Below, in pieces: positions 1-7,392 of a stretch of 13,356 nucleotides of DNA (its first letter is position 1; every line of letters starts with the position of its first letter). Origin of the DNA: Clostridia bacterium (GTDB lineage: Bacteria; Bacillota; Clostridia; Christensenellales; UBA1242); assembly GCA_017650795.1 (NCBI GenBank), contig JAGCEE010000317.1:1-13356 (forward strand), in the 5' to 3' direction. Position numbers and translations under genes: made by a program. The notes below the pieces were generated by a model. It had not been told where the DNA came from, did no database searches, and worked only from the letters and a program-made list of their open reading frames with translations.

Positions 1-870
1 CTTTTAAGCAATAATTTTGAAGTGCTTAGAATTGGAAATAAAAGTGATGATGAAATTGCAACTTATAATGGTTTTTCTGGTGTTTCAACCTATGCTCTTA
101 AAAACGAAATTGTCACATACGAATACTTATATAATAACAATGCTTTTGCTTACGAATATTTAAGAGGATTTAACTTTAATACAAATAGTGGTATTGAAAC
201 AAATGCATACGATTTTAGTTTTTATGCAATGCAAATATTGTCATTCCTTATTACCCTATTTGTCATTTTCTTTGCTTGTGGCTCAATAAGTGGTGAGCAA
301 ACCGCCGGAACATTAAAAATGGTTGCTATTAGACCATTTACTAGAAACAAGATTTATTCAGGCAAATTTTTAGCTTGTTTAAATGTTGCTATGTTGTTAT
401 TACTTATTAGTTTTGCTGCATCGTTTGTTATTGGCATTGCAATGTACGGAATACCAACAATGCCAATGCTAATAACTATAAATGCCACTCATGTTTTTGT
501 GACAAGTCCACTTGTGCTTATGCTAATCTATTTTATAAGCTTGTTAGTTGATTTTATCTTCTATATTTCCCTTGCCCTAATTATTTCTATGATAATAAAA
601 CAAACTGTTATTTCAACAGCCATTACTTCTGCCGTTTTAATCACTTCCACCGTTATTGCCGGTGTGTCAGAATCTAGTGCCATTAGGTTTATTCCTTCTT
701 TAAATTCCGGATTGTTTAAATTTTTTACAAAATCACAAATCGGTATATTTGGCTATAATGTTGTTCCTAATATAACCATGTGGTCAAGTGTTTTGATGCT
801 TACTGCTTCAATTTTAATGTTTGATATTATTGGAAGATTTTTATTCACACACAGAAGCATAGACCGTTAA
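1..870 (+). CDS. ABC-2 type transporter permease, 5' end outside the window
   Basis: Membrane subunit of an ABC exporter or ABC-2 type transport system; substrate unknown. The frame is open from the first base, so the gene almost certainly starts upstream; a GTG at 22 is not preceded by a ribosome binding site. Codons 1-75 look extracytoplasmic and polar. A hydrophobic segment follows (about codons 75-97), then the cytoplasmic loop typical of ABC-2 permeases, with SGEQTAGTLKM and RPFTRNKIYSGK at about codons 97-122. Further membrane segments lie at about 123-148, 166-186, 186-222 and 258-278. The ATPase partner is not in the window and is probably upstream. The gene ends 125 bases before murA with no convincing terminator; only an all-A/T inverted repeat (872-878 with 888-894) lies in between. 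Family is seen directly; the transport direction and substrate are unknown. Confidence 0.85.
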   Translation, partial: LLSNNFEVLRIGNKSDDEIATYNGFSGVSTYALKNEIVTYEYLYNNNAFAYEYLRGFNFNTNSGIETNAYDFSFYAMQILSFLITLFVIFFACGSISGEQTAGTLKMVAIRPFTRNKIYSGKFLACLNVAMLLLLISFAASFVIGIAMYGIPTMPMLITINATHVFVTSPLVLMLIYFISLLVDFIFYISLALIISMIIKQTVISTAITSAVLITSTVIAGVSESSAIRFIPSLNSGLFKFFTKSQIGIFGYNVVPNITMWSSVLMLTASILMFDIIGRFLFTHRSIDR

Positions 871-962
871 TATATAATTATTAAAAGATTATATTAAAAA
901 ATTAAAACAATATTATAAAAATCAAATAAGGTTTGATTGATTATTATTCTTAACATTAACAT

Positions 963-994
963 AAACCTCTCCATATACTAATATGGTGAGGTTT
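963..994 (+). promoter_or_regulatory. Hairpin that covers the murA ribosome binding site
   Basis: The 5' arm (963-976) and 3' arm (981-994) pair at 13 of 14 positions around the loop ACTA, with one T-T mismatch (970/987). The 3' arm contains GGTGAGG (985-991), the only good ribosome binding site for murA, and the ATG starts two bases after the stem. The structure has no U-tract after it, so it does not look like a terminator. If it folds in the mRNA it would hide the ribosome binding site. AGGTTT at 929-934 could pair with AAACCT at 963-968 and compete with the hairpin. The structure is seen directly; a role in translation control is inferred. Confidence 0.7.
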
Positions 995-995
995 A

Positions 996-2249
996 ATGTT
1001 TAAATATAAGGTTTATGGCGGAAACAAACTTTATGGAAAGCTTGAGGTTGATACCGCAAAGAATGCACTTCTTCCAATACTTGCTGGAAGCATTATGTGT
1101 GACCAAAAAGTTATTATTAAAAAGATTACATATTACGAAGATGTAAATAAAATGATTGACATATTAAATCATTTGGGCGTGACGGTAAAAAAGACAGAAT
1201 ACGGGATTGAAATAGACTCATCTAGTATTTGTAAAAATGAAATACCATCAATGCTTTCTAGCACTCTTAGGGCCTCTATTTTCTTTTTGGGACCACTTAT
1301 TAGTAAGTTTAAAAAAGCAACAATTTATTACCCCGGAGGATGCAATATCGGTTGCAGACCAATAAACATCCATTTGGACTCATTAAAAACACTTGGTGCA
1401 ACCATTTATGACAAGCATGGATATGTTTGTGTTGATGGAACAAAAATGAAAAGTGGCTTTGTACATTTGCCATTCCCTTCTGTTGGTGCAACCGAAAATG
1501 TTATTATGGCATCTTTATTTTTAAAAGGAAAAACAACCATATCTGGTGCCGCAAAAGAACCAGAAATTATTGACCTTTGCAACTTTTTGAATGCTATGGG
1601 TGCAAAAATTGTTGGAGCAGGCACCGACATGATTGAAATTGATGGAATAACTAATTTAAAAAGTGTGACTTTTACACCCATAAATGATAGAATTATAGCC
1701 GGAACTTATGCCTTAATTCCTCTCATAACAGGCGGAGAAATAGAAATTGATGGTGTAAATCCAAACCATATTTTGCCACTTATAAATATAATTAAAAATA
1801 GTAGTTGCAAAATACATATATTAAATGATAAAATAGTGGTGCAATCGGATAAAAGAGTAAACGGATTTGGAATGGTAGAAACACTCCCCTATCCGCACTT
1901 TCCTACCGACCTTCAACAACCACTTTGTAGTGCAGCCACAACAGCAAATGGAACAACGGTGATTGTCGAAAACCTTTTTGAAAATAGGTTTAAGCACGTG
2001 CCAAACCTAGTTAAAATGGGCGCAAATATTAGAATTAAAGACCGAGTATGCGTGGTAGAAGGTGTAAAAAAGCTACTAGGCGCAGATTTACAAGCCGAAG
2101 ATCTTAGAGGTGGTGCATCTCTTTTGCTTGCATCTCTTGGCGCAGAAGGGTATTCAATAATTTCTAATGCCGATATTATTTGCCGAGGGTACTTTGATTT
2201 AGATAAAAAATTAAAGAGTATTGGTGCAAATGTAGAAATTATTGAGTAA
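996..2249 (+). CDS. murA: UDP-N-acetylglucosamine 1-carboxyvinyltransferase MurA
   Basis: Transfers enolpyruvate from phosphoenolpyruvate to UDP-GlcNAc, the first committed step of cytoplasmic peptidoglycan precursor synthesis and the target of fosfomycin. The protein is 417 residues, close to E. coli MurA (419). Active-site positions are in place: Lys22-Asn23 (AKNALLP), Arg92 (LRAS), the loop PGGCNIGCRP with Cys116 (the residue alkylated by fosfomycin) and Arg121, Asp305 in HFPTDLQQ, Arg371 in DLRGGAS and Arg397 in CRGYFDLDKKL. Cys rather than Asp at 116 predicts the fosfomycin-sensitive type, as far as that residue decides. The ATG at 996 follows GGTGAGG, which sits inside a hairpin. The ftsQ-like gene starts 41 bases downstream, so the two are probably cotranscribed. 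One difference from E. coli is ICRGY in place of IDRGY near the C terminus. Confidence 0.96.
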   Translation: MFKYKVYGGNKLYGKLEVDTAKNALLPILAGSIMCDQKVIIKKITYYEDVNKMIDILNHLGVTVKKTEYGIEIDSSSICKNEIPSMLSSTLRASIFFLGPLISKFKKATIYYPGGCNIGCRPINIHLDSLKTLGATIYDKHGYVCVDGTKMKSGFVHLPFPSVGATENVIMASLFLKGKTTISGAAKEPEIIDLCNFLNAMGAKIVGAGTDMIEIDGITNLKSVTFTPINDRIIAGTYALIPLITGGEIEIDGVNPNHILPLINIIKNSSCKIHILNDKIVVQSDKRVNGFGMVETLPYPHFPTDLQQPLCSAATTANGTTVIVENLFENRFKHVPNLVKMGANIRIKDRVCVVEGVKKLLGADLQAEDLRGGASLLLASLGAEGYSIISNADIICRGYFDLDKKLKSIGANVEIIE

Positions 2250-2290
2250 TCTTAATTTAAACAATATTATTAACGTTTTGAGGTACAAAA

Positions 2291-3103
2291 GTGAAATATA
2301 AAAAATTGGTTATAATACTATCATCAATAATTGGGGCGATACTTTTATTGCTACTCCTCACTTTTACCCTGTTTAGAGTAAACTCGGTTTCTATCGATTT
2401 TAAAAACGAGACTACCATATTTGCAAGCGATGAGTTTAAAAATGAAATTATATCTACATCTAATGCCCAAAATTACAGCACAATATTTGCTGTAAAAAAA
2501 TCAGAAATAAAAAACAACTTGGAGCATGAATATCCTTACTTAAAAGTTATTAACATAGAAACAGTATTCCCAAATTCACTTGTTATTCATTGCGCCGAAA
2601 GAGAAGAGACCTTTACTATAAAAATTAGCGATAATTTGTACTATATTTGTGACGAAGATTTAAAAATACTTTCGGTAGCAACTAACTATGAAGCAAAAAA
2701 CGGTACTCCTGCGTTATTGAATAATGTTGAAATAAAAAACAAAACTGCAAGAGTTGGCGAATTTTTAGATATGGAAAATGCCGAAATTGTTAAAGATATG
2801 ATTACAGCATTTGCATATAACAACAAAACAATATCCGACTTTAAAAATATGTTTAAAAATGTTTCGTTAAATATAGAAAGAGATTATTACACTAGACAAC
2901 AAGAAGTAAGTTTTGTATTTAATACTTATGATGATTTTAGTGTAAAACTTGGTCTTGCAAAATCATTTTTGGTAGAAAAAGTTAGCCTTATGCTTAACCT
3001 AATTCCAAAGAGCATAGATAAGTATAAAACCCATCAACTTGTAATTGAAATTAACCCAGATAATGTTTCTGATACTTATATTAGATATGAAAAATTAAGT
3101 TAA
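2291..3103 (+). CDS. ftsQ: Cell division protein of the FtsQ/DivIB type (POTRA domain)
   Basis: Probable bitopic divisome protein that, in the FtsQ/DivIB family, links FtsL/FtsB (DivIC) to septal peptidoglycan synthesis. The 270-residue protein has a short basic cytoplasmic tail, one membrane helix (about residues 6-28) and an outside domain. Residues about 30-105 fit a POTRA domain: FRVNSVSIDF, a helix with the NYSTIFAVKKSEI stretch, then YPYLKVINIETVFPNSLVI followed by EREETF. After that comes the usual beta segment with YYICDEDLKILSV. The rest (about 150-270) is poorly conserved, as is common for the family. The start is GTG at 2291 with TGAGGT six to seven bases upstream; no ATG nearby is better placed. 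Position directly after murA supports the assignment. A terminator follows within about 30 bases. The low sequence conservation of the family keeps this below certainty. Confidence 0.82.
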   Translation: MKYKKLVIILSSIIGAILLLLLLTFTLFRVNSVSIDFKNETTIFASDEFKNEIISTSNAQNYSTIFAVKKSEIKNNLEHEYPYLKVINIETVFPNSLVIHCAEREETFTIKISDNLYYICDEDLKILSVATNYEAKNGTPALLNNVEIKNKTARVGEFLDMENAEIVKDMITAFAYNNKTISDFKNMFKNVSLNIERDYYTRQQEVSFVFNTYDDFSVKLGLAKSFLVEKVSLMLNLIPKSIDKYKTHQLVIEINPDNVSDTYIRYEKLS

Positions 3104-3131
3104 ATTACATTAAAATTTAAAAAAAACAATA

Positions 3132-3158
3132 AAAAAACCCCACTTTGTGTGGTTTTTT
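3132..3158 (+). terminator. Intrinsic terminator after the ftsQ-like gene, in the mgtE leader
   Basis: Six A, two C, one mismatch, then CAC pairs through a TTT loop with GTG, T, GG and six T. The run of T forms the 3' arm and tail. It lies 28 bases after the ftsQ-like stop codon and ends 16 bases before the mgtE ribosome binding site, so it could also act as an attenuator for mgtE. Confidence 0.8.
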
Positions 3159-3185
3159 GCTTTATTTCTATTTTGGGAGGTGTAC

Positions 3186-4877
3186 ATGGAAGATAAAAAC
3201 ATTATTGATTTGTTTGATAGTATGGACGCAGATGAATTTGATAAATATATAAAAGATTTGTCTGTGGAAGAAATCTACAATGGCTTAAAAGATGTAAAAA
3301 ACGAACAGCTTGCTCGTCTATTCCCTAAACTCCCAAGCGATATTTCTAGCGAACTTTTTTTAAAATTTGATAAGCCAACACAGAAATATTTAATAGATAA
3401 TATTAGCGATATTGATATTCTGCCTTTAAGTGAGGAATTGCTTGATATTGACAATGTTGAAGACAGAATAGACAAAGATGTTTTAAGCGATGTGTTAATT
3501 AGAGGTGAAACAGATGCCAGACATGATAAACTGCTAGAAATAATAGATGAACTAGAAAATAGAAAATTTGCTATGTTAAAACCAATTCTTGCAGAAATGG
3601 AGCCAGTTGATATTGCAGAGATATTAAACGAGATTGATGAGGAAAAAGTTTGTATTGTTTTTAGGCTTCTTCCAAAAGACCTTGCAAGTGATGTTTTTGT
3701 AGAAATGGACAACGACACACAGCAAGTGCTTATTTCTGCTTTTACCGATAAAGAACTATCAAATATCATTAACGATTTGTTCGCAGATGATACAATGGAT
3801 ATTATTGATGAAATGCCATCAAATGTTGCTAGAAGAATTTTAATGGTTGCAAACAAGGACACGAGAGATAATTTAAACAAACTTCTTGGTTATCCAAAGG
3901 ATAGTGCCGGAACAATAATGACGCCGGAATGTATTACCCTTCGCCCTACCATGAGCGTTGATGATGCACTAAAAAAAATAAGAAAACAAGCATACGATAC
4001 AGAAACAATTTATACTTGCTATGTGACCGACAATAACAAAGTTTTGCTAGGAATAGTTTCGGCAAAAGATATAATTTTGCATGAGCCAGAAGATAAAATT
4101 GGCGACTTTATGCACGAAAATGTTATATTTGCACAAACAACAACAGACAAAGAAGATGTTGCAAACTTGCTTTCTAAATACGATTTACTATCTATTCCAA
4201 TAGTAGATAGCGAAAACAGAATTGTTGGTATTGTTACCATTGATGATGCTATTGATGTCATAAATGCAGAAGCAAGCGAAGATATTAACAAAATCGCAGC
4301 CATTTTGCCAAACGACAAACCATACCTTCAAACATCGGCATTTAAAATCTTTATATCAAGACTACCATGGCTTATGATTTTGTTGGTATCGGCAACATTT
4401 ACTGGGCTTATAATAAACACTTTTGAAGGTCAATTAAATGCCTTATCACCACTACTTTTTGCTTGCGTGCCTATGCTAATGGATTCGGGAGGAAATGCCG
4501 GCAGTCAAGCATCGGTCACAATAATTCGTTCACTAGCGTTAGATGAATTAGAATTTAAAAACATATTTAGAGTTTTATGGAAAGAAATCCGAGTTGCCGT
4601 TTTGCTTGCATTTGTTTTATCTATTGCATGCTTTTTAAAATTGCAACTAATTGACAGATTGCTATTTGGATATGAATATACATTTACAATCACGATGGTT
4701 GTTTCTCTTGCATTATTCTTTACAATCTGCATAGCAAAAATGGTTGGAGCATGCCTACCACTATTTGCAAAAAAATTAAAGCTTGACCCAGCAGTTGTTG
4801 CAAGTCCATTTATTACAACAATTGTTGATGCAATATCACTAATTGTATTCTGCGGGCTATCTATTTCTTTACTATAA
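3186..4877 (+). CDS. mgtE: Magnesium channel MgtE with an extended N-terminal domain
   Basis: Mg2+-gated magnesium channel of the inner membrane. I chose ATG 3186 because GGGAGGTG lies just upstream; an in-frame GTG at 3147 falls inside the preceding terminator. The protein is 563 residues, about 110 longer than well-studied MgtE proteins (about 450). Order of parts: an extra repeat (about 22-79), the normal MgtE N domain (about 130-230, ending in LLGYPKDSAGTIMTP), two CBS domains (about 245-300 and 305-362), then five membrane segments from about residue 393. The pore signature GGNAGSQ is at 435-441 and the last helix has the conserved Asp in SPFITTIVDAISL (Asp548). The extra repeat aligns with the normal one (LFPKLPSDISSELFLKFD against VFRLLPKDLASDVFVEMD), which suggests internal duplication. 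No M-box riboswitch fits in the 82-base leader. A bidirectional terminator follows about 95 bases later. Confidence 0.95.
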   Translation: MEDKNIIDLFDSMDADEFDKYIKDLSVEEIYNGLKDVKNEQLARLFPKLPSDISSELFLKFDKPTQKYLIDNISDIDILPLSEELLDIDNVEDRIDKDVLSDVLIRGETDARHDKLLEIIDELENRKFAMLKPILAEMEPVDIAEILNEIDEEKVCIVFRLLPKDLASDVFVEMDNDTQQVLISAFTDKELSNIINDLFADDTMDIIDEMPSNVARRILMVANKDTRDNLNKLLGYPKDSAGTIMTPECITLRPTMSVDDALKKIRKQAYDTETIYTCYVTDNNKVLLGIVSAKDIILHEPEDKIGDFMHENVIFAQTTTDKEDVANLLSKYDLLSIPIVDSENRIVGIVTIDDAIDVINAEASEDINKIAAILPNDKPYLQTSAFKIFISRLPWLMILLVSATFTGLIINTFEGQLNALSPLLFACVPMLMDSGGNAGSQASVTIIRSLALDELEFKNIFRVLWKEIRVAVLLAFVLSIACFLKLQLIDRLLFGYEYTFTITMVVSLALFFTICIAKMVGACLPLFAKKLKLDPAVVASPFITTIVDAISLIVFCGLSISLL

Positions 4878-4971
4878 ATAATAAAGAAACATGAAAAGGC
4901 GCTCATAAACCTGCAAAAATTTTTTAAACAACAATGAAGCATTAACAAACAAAAATTCAATACAAAATATT

Positions 4972-5002
4972 AAAAAATGAGGCAAAACACCTCATTTTTT
5001 TT
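4972..5002. terminator. Bidirectional intrinsic terminator between converging genes
   Basis: Six A plus TGAGG pair with CCTCA plus a T run around the loop CAAAACA, giving an 11 base-pair stem. The A run on one side and T run on the other make it work for mgtE on + and for the nucleoside phosphorylase gene on -. The remaining sequence between 4878 and 5063 shows no gene. Confidence 0.85.
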
Positions 5003-5063
5003 ATTTATAGCAATTTATACAGTATTTTTGTTTATTTTTTTATTATCTATTTACATTTGTAAT

Positions 5064-5816
5064 TTACAATGTTTCTGCAAGTTTTAATGCAATATAAAAG
5101 TTTTCTGGCCTATGACTACATGGAACATTTTCATTTTCTTTTCTATTTACCCACTTGGGTGCATCTAACAGATCTCCACCTAAAAGAAAATAATACAAAT
5201 TAAATCCTCTAAAATCACAAACAGCTTGCATTGCCGAACATTCCATTTCTACCGAAATACAACCTTCATTCTTTCGCTTGTTTATATTGTTTTCTGTTTC
5301 TCTATAAAATGAATCGGTTGTCCATGTTTTACCCTTTACATAAGGTATGTTGTTATCCTTTAAAAATTTTGCAACTATACCTGCATTTTTGACTTTAATA
5401 TAATCTTGTGGCTTTATATAATGATATGATGTACCTTCATCTCTATAAGCATAGGTTGGCACCATAATTTTTCCATAGCTTATTTCTTTATTTAATGAGC
5501 CAGCAGCACCGAAAATAATAAAATGATTACAATCTAAAATTCTTGACACATCTTCAAACATACCTACACTTGCTGGTGCTCCAAGCCATGTTTTATAAAA
5601 TGCAATTTTTTTGTTTTTGTGTTTAAAGTAATATACCTGCTCGTTGCCGGCAACATGAATAGTCTCTCCTATTTGTTTGCATTTAAAATTATTTAAAATG
5701 TAATCTTTTAACACGTATGAAAAAGTTATGATACAAACATCACATTTTTCTCTTTTATCTTTTGGCGTTGGATTTATTTTAGCCAAAGATTTATTATCAA
5801 AGCTATCTGTTATCAT
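5064..5816 (-). CDS. Nucleoside phosphorylase of the PNP/uridine phosphorylase family
   Basis: Probably splits a nucleoside with phosphate into base and ribose-1-phosphate for salvage in the cytoplasm. The 250-residue protein has the PNP_UDP features: IIFGAAGSLNKEISYGKIMVP (99-120, glycine-rich phosphate-binding region), KTWTTDSFYRET (163-174), VEMECSAM (189-196, ribose-binding Glu-Met-Glu) and GGDLLD (213-218, position of the base-contacting Asp). The start at 5816 has GGGA in its leader, and a strong promoter (5832-5860) begins transcription about 9 bases before it. The longer reading from 5876 would start upstream of that promoter, so I reject it. It is a single-gene unit ended by the terminator at 4972-5002. 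The N-terminal 25 residues are rather polar and unlike compact family members. Base preference (uridine or purine) cannot be read from the sequence; the related nucleosidases for MTA/SAH are a less likely alternative. Confidence 0.85.
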   Translation of the reverse strand: MITDSFDNKSLAKINPTPKDKREKCDVCIITFSYVLKDYILNNFKCKQIGETIHVAGNEQVYYFKHKNKKIAFYKTWLGAPASVGMFEDVSRILDCNHFIIFGAAGSLNKEISYGKIMVPTYAYRDEGTSYHYIKPQDYIKVKNAGIVAKFLKDNNIPYVKGKTWTTDSFYRETENNINKRKNEGCISVEMECSAMQAVCDFRGFNLYYFLLGGDLLDAPKWVNRKENENVPCSHRPENFYIALKLAETL

Positions 5817-5831
5817 TTTTATCCCAATGTT

Positions 5832-5860
5832 ATAATATATGTTAAAAAGCAATTTGTCAA
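5832..5860 (-). promoter_or_regulatory. Sigma-70-type promoter of the nucleoside phosphorylase gene
   Basis: On the - strand TTGACA (5860-5855) is followed after 17 bases by TATTAT (5837-5832). The start of transcription is expected near 5825, giving a leader of about nine bases with GGGA before the ATG at 5816. It decides the start codon of the gene. Confidence 0.8.
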
Positions 5861-5917
5861 TAATAATGCATTGCAAAAGAAAATACCCTTATTCATTCGT
5901 AATATTCTTGAATTACT

Positions 5918-5950
5918 AAAAAAGAGATGACCACAAAACATGACCACCTC
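5918..5950 (-). terminator. Probable terminator of the HAD / PGDYG-like operon
   Basis: On the - strand GAGGTG (5950-5945) pairs with CATCTC (5929-5924), with one G-T pair, followed by six T (5923-5918). The loop carries GTGGTCAT twice in direct orientation when flanking bases are included. The stem is short, so termination strength is uncertain. Confidence 0.6.
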
Positions 5951-5990
5951 AGTTTTTAATACAATAAAAACCAAATTATTGTTATTTATT

Positions 5991-6566
5991 TTATTTTTCG
6001 GTTGTATTTTCTTTTTCATCTATTGTTGTATATGTTTTTTTAAATGCGTCATTTTGAATTGCATATACTTCGTCTAAATCTGTCACATTAAGCGCTGCGT
6101 CTTTTACTGCAAACATATCTTCGCCCCACGATGCTTTAAAAGCAATATCCTTTTCGGTTATAATATATTTTATTGGGCAAGAAATTGGTTCATAAACCCC
6201 CTCTTTGCTTGTTGGTTTATATTTTTTGGCAAACATTTCTGGCTTTACTATATATTCTTCGCCGTCTGGATTTGTGACAATCATGCTGCCCGCTATTTTT
6301 ACCTTTCCTTTTGTTTCTCCAATAACATATATTTTGCCATCTCTTTCTACTCTTGGCCTTGTATCAACCTCTTCGCCAATAATCCCCAACCTTGCAAAAA
6401 CAGATGCAGTTTTTTGTGCACTTTTGGGATAAACTCCTTTAAGACCAAGTTGACTTATGTATTGCTCTGTAAATGCACGCATATCTTCAATGGCAATACA
6501 CTCTATTTCAATATCTGGATACTCCTGTGGGTTTAATGAATGTAGTTTTAAAACTTTCTTTTCCAT
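5991..6566 (-). CDS. Uncharacterised protein with two PGDYG-like repeats
   Basis: Function not known. The 191-residue soluble protein has no signal peptide or membrane segment. Its middle, AGSMIVTNPDGEEYIVKPEM followed by FAKKYKP (about 92-118), resembles the PGDYG domain family, whose members carry a glycine-acid-tyrosine turn followed by xxxxFxxxY. A second, degenerate copy follows at about 142-180: GEEYIVKPEMFAKKY aligns with DEVYAIQNDAFKKTY without gaps. The N-terminal 60 residues contain FTEQYISQLGLKGVYP and may form a separate helical part; the C-terminal tail is acidic and polar. The ATG follows AAAGGA by ten bases. It lies 21 bases after the HAD phosphatase gene on the same strand, so the two are very likely cotranscribed and may act on the same substrate. 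The family link is from pattern memory and needs a profile search to confirm. Confidence 0.6.
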   Translation of the reverse strand: MEKKVLKLHSLNPQEYPDIEIECIAIEDMRAFTEQYISQLGLKGVYPKSAQKTASVFARLGIIGEEVDTRPRVERDGKIYVIGETKGKVKIAGSMIVTNPDGEEYIVKPEMFAKKYKPTSKEGVYEPISCPIKYIITEKDIAFKASWGEDMFAVKDAALNVTDLDEVYAIQNDAFKKTYTTIDEKENTTEK

Positions 6567-6587
6567 GATTTAAAATCCTTTTATGTA

Positions 6588-7280
6588 TTATTTACAAACC
6601 TCTTTATTTTTTTGTGGTAATATACAGCTTAAAATACTTGTTAGGTTATCGGTATATTCTATGCTCTTATGCCATTTTGTCCCGTTAAGTGAATCGGTTT
6701 CATCTGGGTTTATGCAAATTGTACTACAACCAGAAAGGTGCGCCCATTCATCATTACCACCATTACCAACAAAGAATAAATCTTTTGGATTTGATTTTGT
6801 TGCTACTTTATATTCGTTTATAAACTTTGCCTTTCCTTCAAAATCATAGTTTGTGCCTTTAATTGATTCAATTATTCCATTTTTATCAAACTTAATGGAG
6901 TTTGCCATTATACCATCAAAATACTTTGCATTTTTGCCCAAAGCTGTCTTTATTACAGATGTAAAGCCGCCGCTTACAACAAACAAATGATATCCATTTT
7001 GTTTTAAAGCTTTTAATGTTTCTTCTACACCACCAATTAGTTTTACTTGATTGGTTAATTCCATTAAGTCTTTTTTGCTAAACTTTGCTCTTTTAAATAT
7101 TTCACAAGTTAAATCACACCATTCTTGATAACTAATTTCTGATGATATAAATTGTTTGTATAAAGCATTAAAATAAGAATTGCCACCCATATAACATCCA
7201 CACTTTTTCCACATGCTTTTCCAAATATTAGGACTGTTTTGTGTTAGTGTTCCATCAAAATCAAAAAATACTGCTTTCAT
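6588..7280 (-). CDS. HAD-superfamily phosphatase, SerB-like (HAD-IB)
   Basis: Cytoplasmic phosphomonoesterase with an Asp nucleophile and Mg2+. All four HAD motifs are present in the 230-residue protein: FFDFDGTLT (Asp7 nucleophile, Asp9 acid/base), VVSGGF (Ser103), a Lys at 150-152 in EGKAKF, and FVGNGGNDEWAH (Asp177 metal ligand). Motif spacing and the SGG turn match the phosphoserine-phosphatase-like HAD-IB branch, with a helical cap between motifs I and II. The substrate is not readable from sequence; phosphoserine, phosphorylated bases or other small metabolites are possible. The C terminus has several Cys (184, 189, 219, 229). GGGGAG precedes the ATG by seven bases and a promoter lies at 7311-7338. 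It is the first gene of a two-gene unit with the PGDYG-like protein. Confidence 0.88.
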   Translation of the reverse strand: MKAVFFDFDGTLTQNSPNIWKSMWKKCGCYMGGNSYFNALYKQFISSEISYQEWCDLTCEIFKRAKFSKKDLMELTNQVKLIGGVEETLKALKQNGYHLFVVSGGFTSVIKTALGKNAKYFDGIMANSIKFDKNGIIESIKGTNYDFEGKAKFINEYKVATKSNPKDLFFVGNGGNDEWAHLSGCSTICINPDETDSLNGTKWHKSIEYTDNLTSILSCILPQKNKEVCK

Positions 7281-7310
7281 AGTAATCTCCCCGTATTAAT
7301 ATATATGTAT

Positions 7311-7338
7311 ATTATACCAAAAATTCAACAAAAATCAA
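7311..7338 (-). promoter_or_regulatory. Promoter of the HAD phosphatase operon
   Basis: On the - strand TTGATT (7338-7333), 16 bases, then a perfect TATAAT (7316-7311). The predicted start near 7304 gives a leader of about 24 bases with GGGGAG. The Nudix gene ends at 7393 with no clear terminator, so some readthrough is also possible. Confidence 0.7.
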
Positions 7339-7392
7339 TACCCAAATTTGTGGCAGTATTTCTGGCTTATTGTTTAAGTCTTTTAACCAATT

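Noticed and set aside
872..894. Inverted repeat after the ABC permease as a terminator
   Set aside because: Seven base pairs, all A/T, with a nine-base loop; too weak and expected by chance in this composition.
3147..3185. Longer mgtE start at GTG 3147
   Set aside because: It lies inside the terminator hairpin and has no ribosome binding site; ATG 3186 has GGGAGGTG.
3104..3185. M-box or other riboswitch before mgtE
   Set aside because: Only 82 bases, mostly taken by the terminator; no aptamer-like conserved parts seen.
3275..4960. Long - strand open frames opposite mgtE (3275-3880, 4019-4318, 4505-4960)
   Set aside because: Serine-rich or low-complexity shadows of the clear MgtE reading; no ribosome binding sites or family features.
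5817..5876. Longer nucleoside phosphorylase start at 5876
   Set aside because: The promoter TTGACA-17-TATTAT at 5860-5832 lies inside that extension, so it would not be transcribed from it; no ribosome binding site at 5876.
5819..6019. 66-codon - strand open frame
   Set aside because: It runs through the terminator at 5918-5950 and the phosphorylase promoter and has an unnatural composition.
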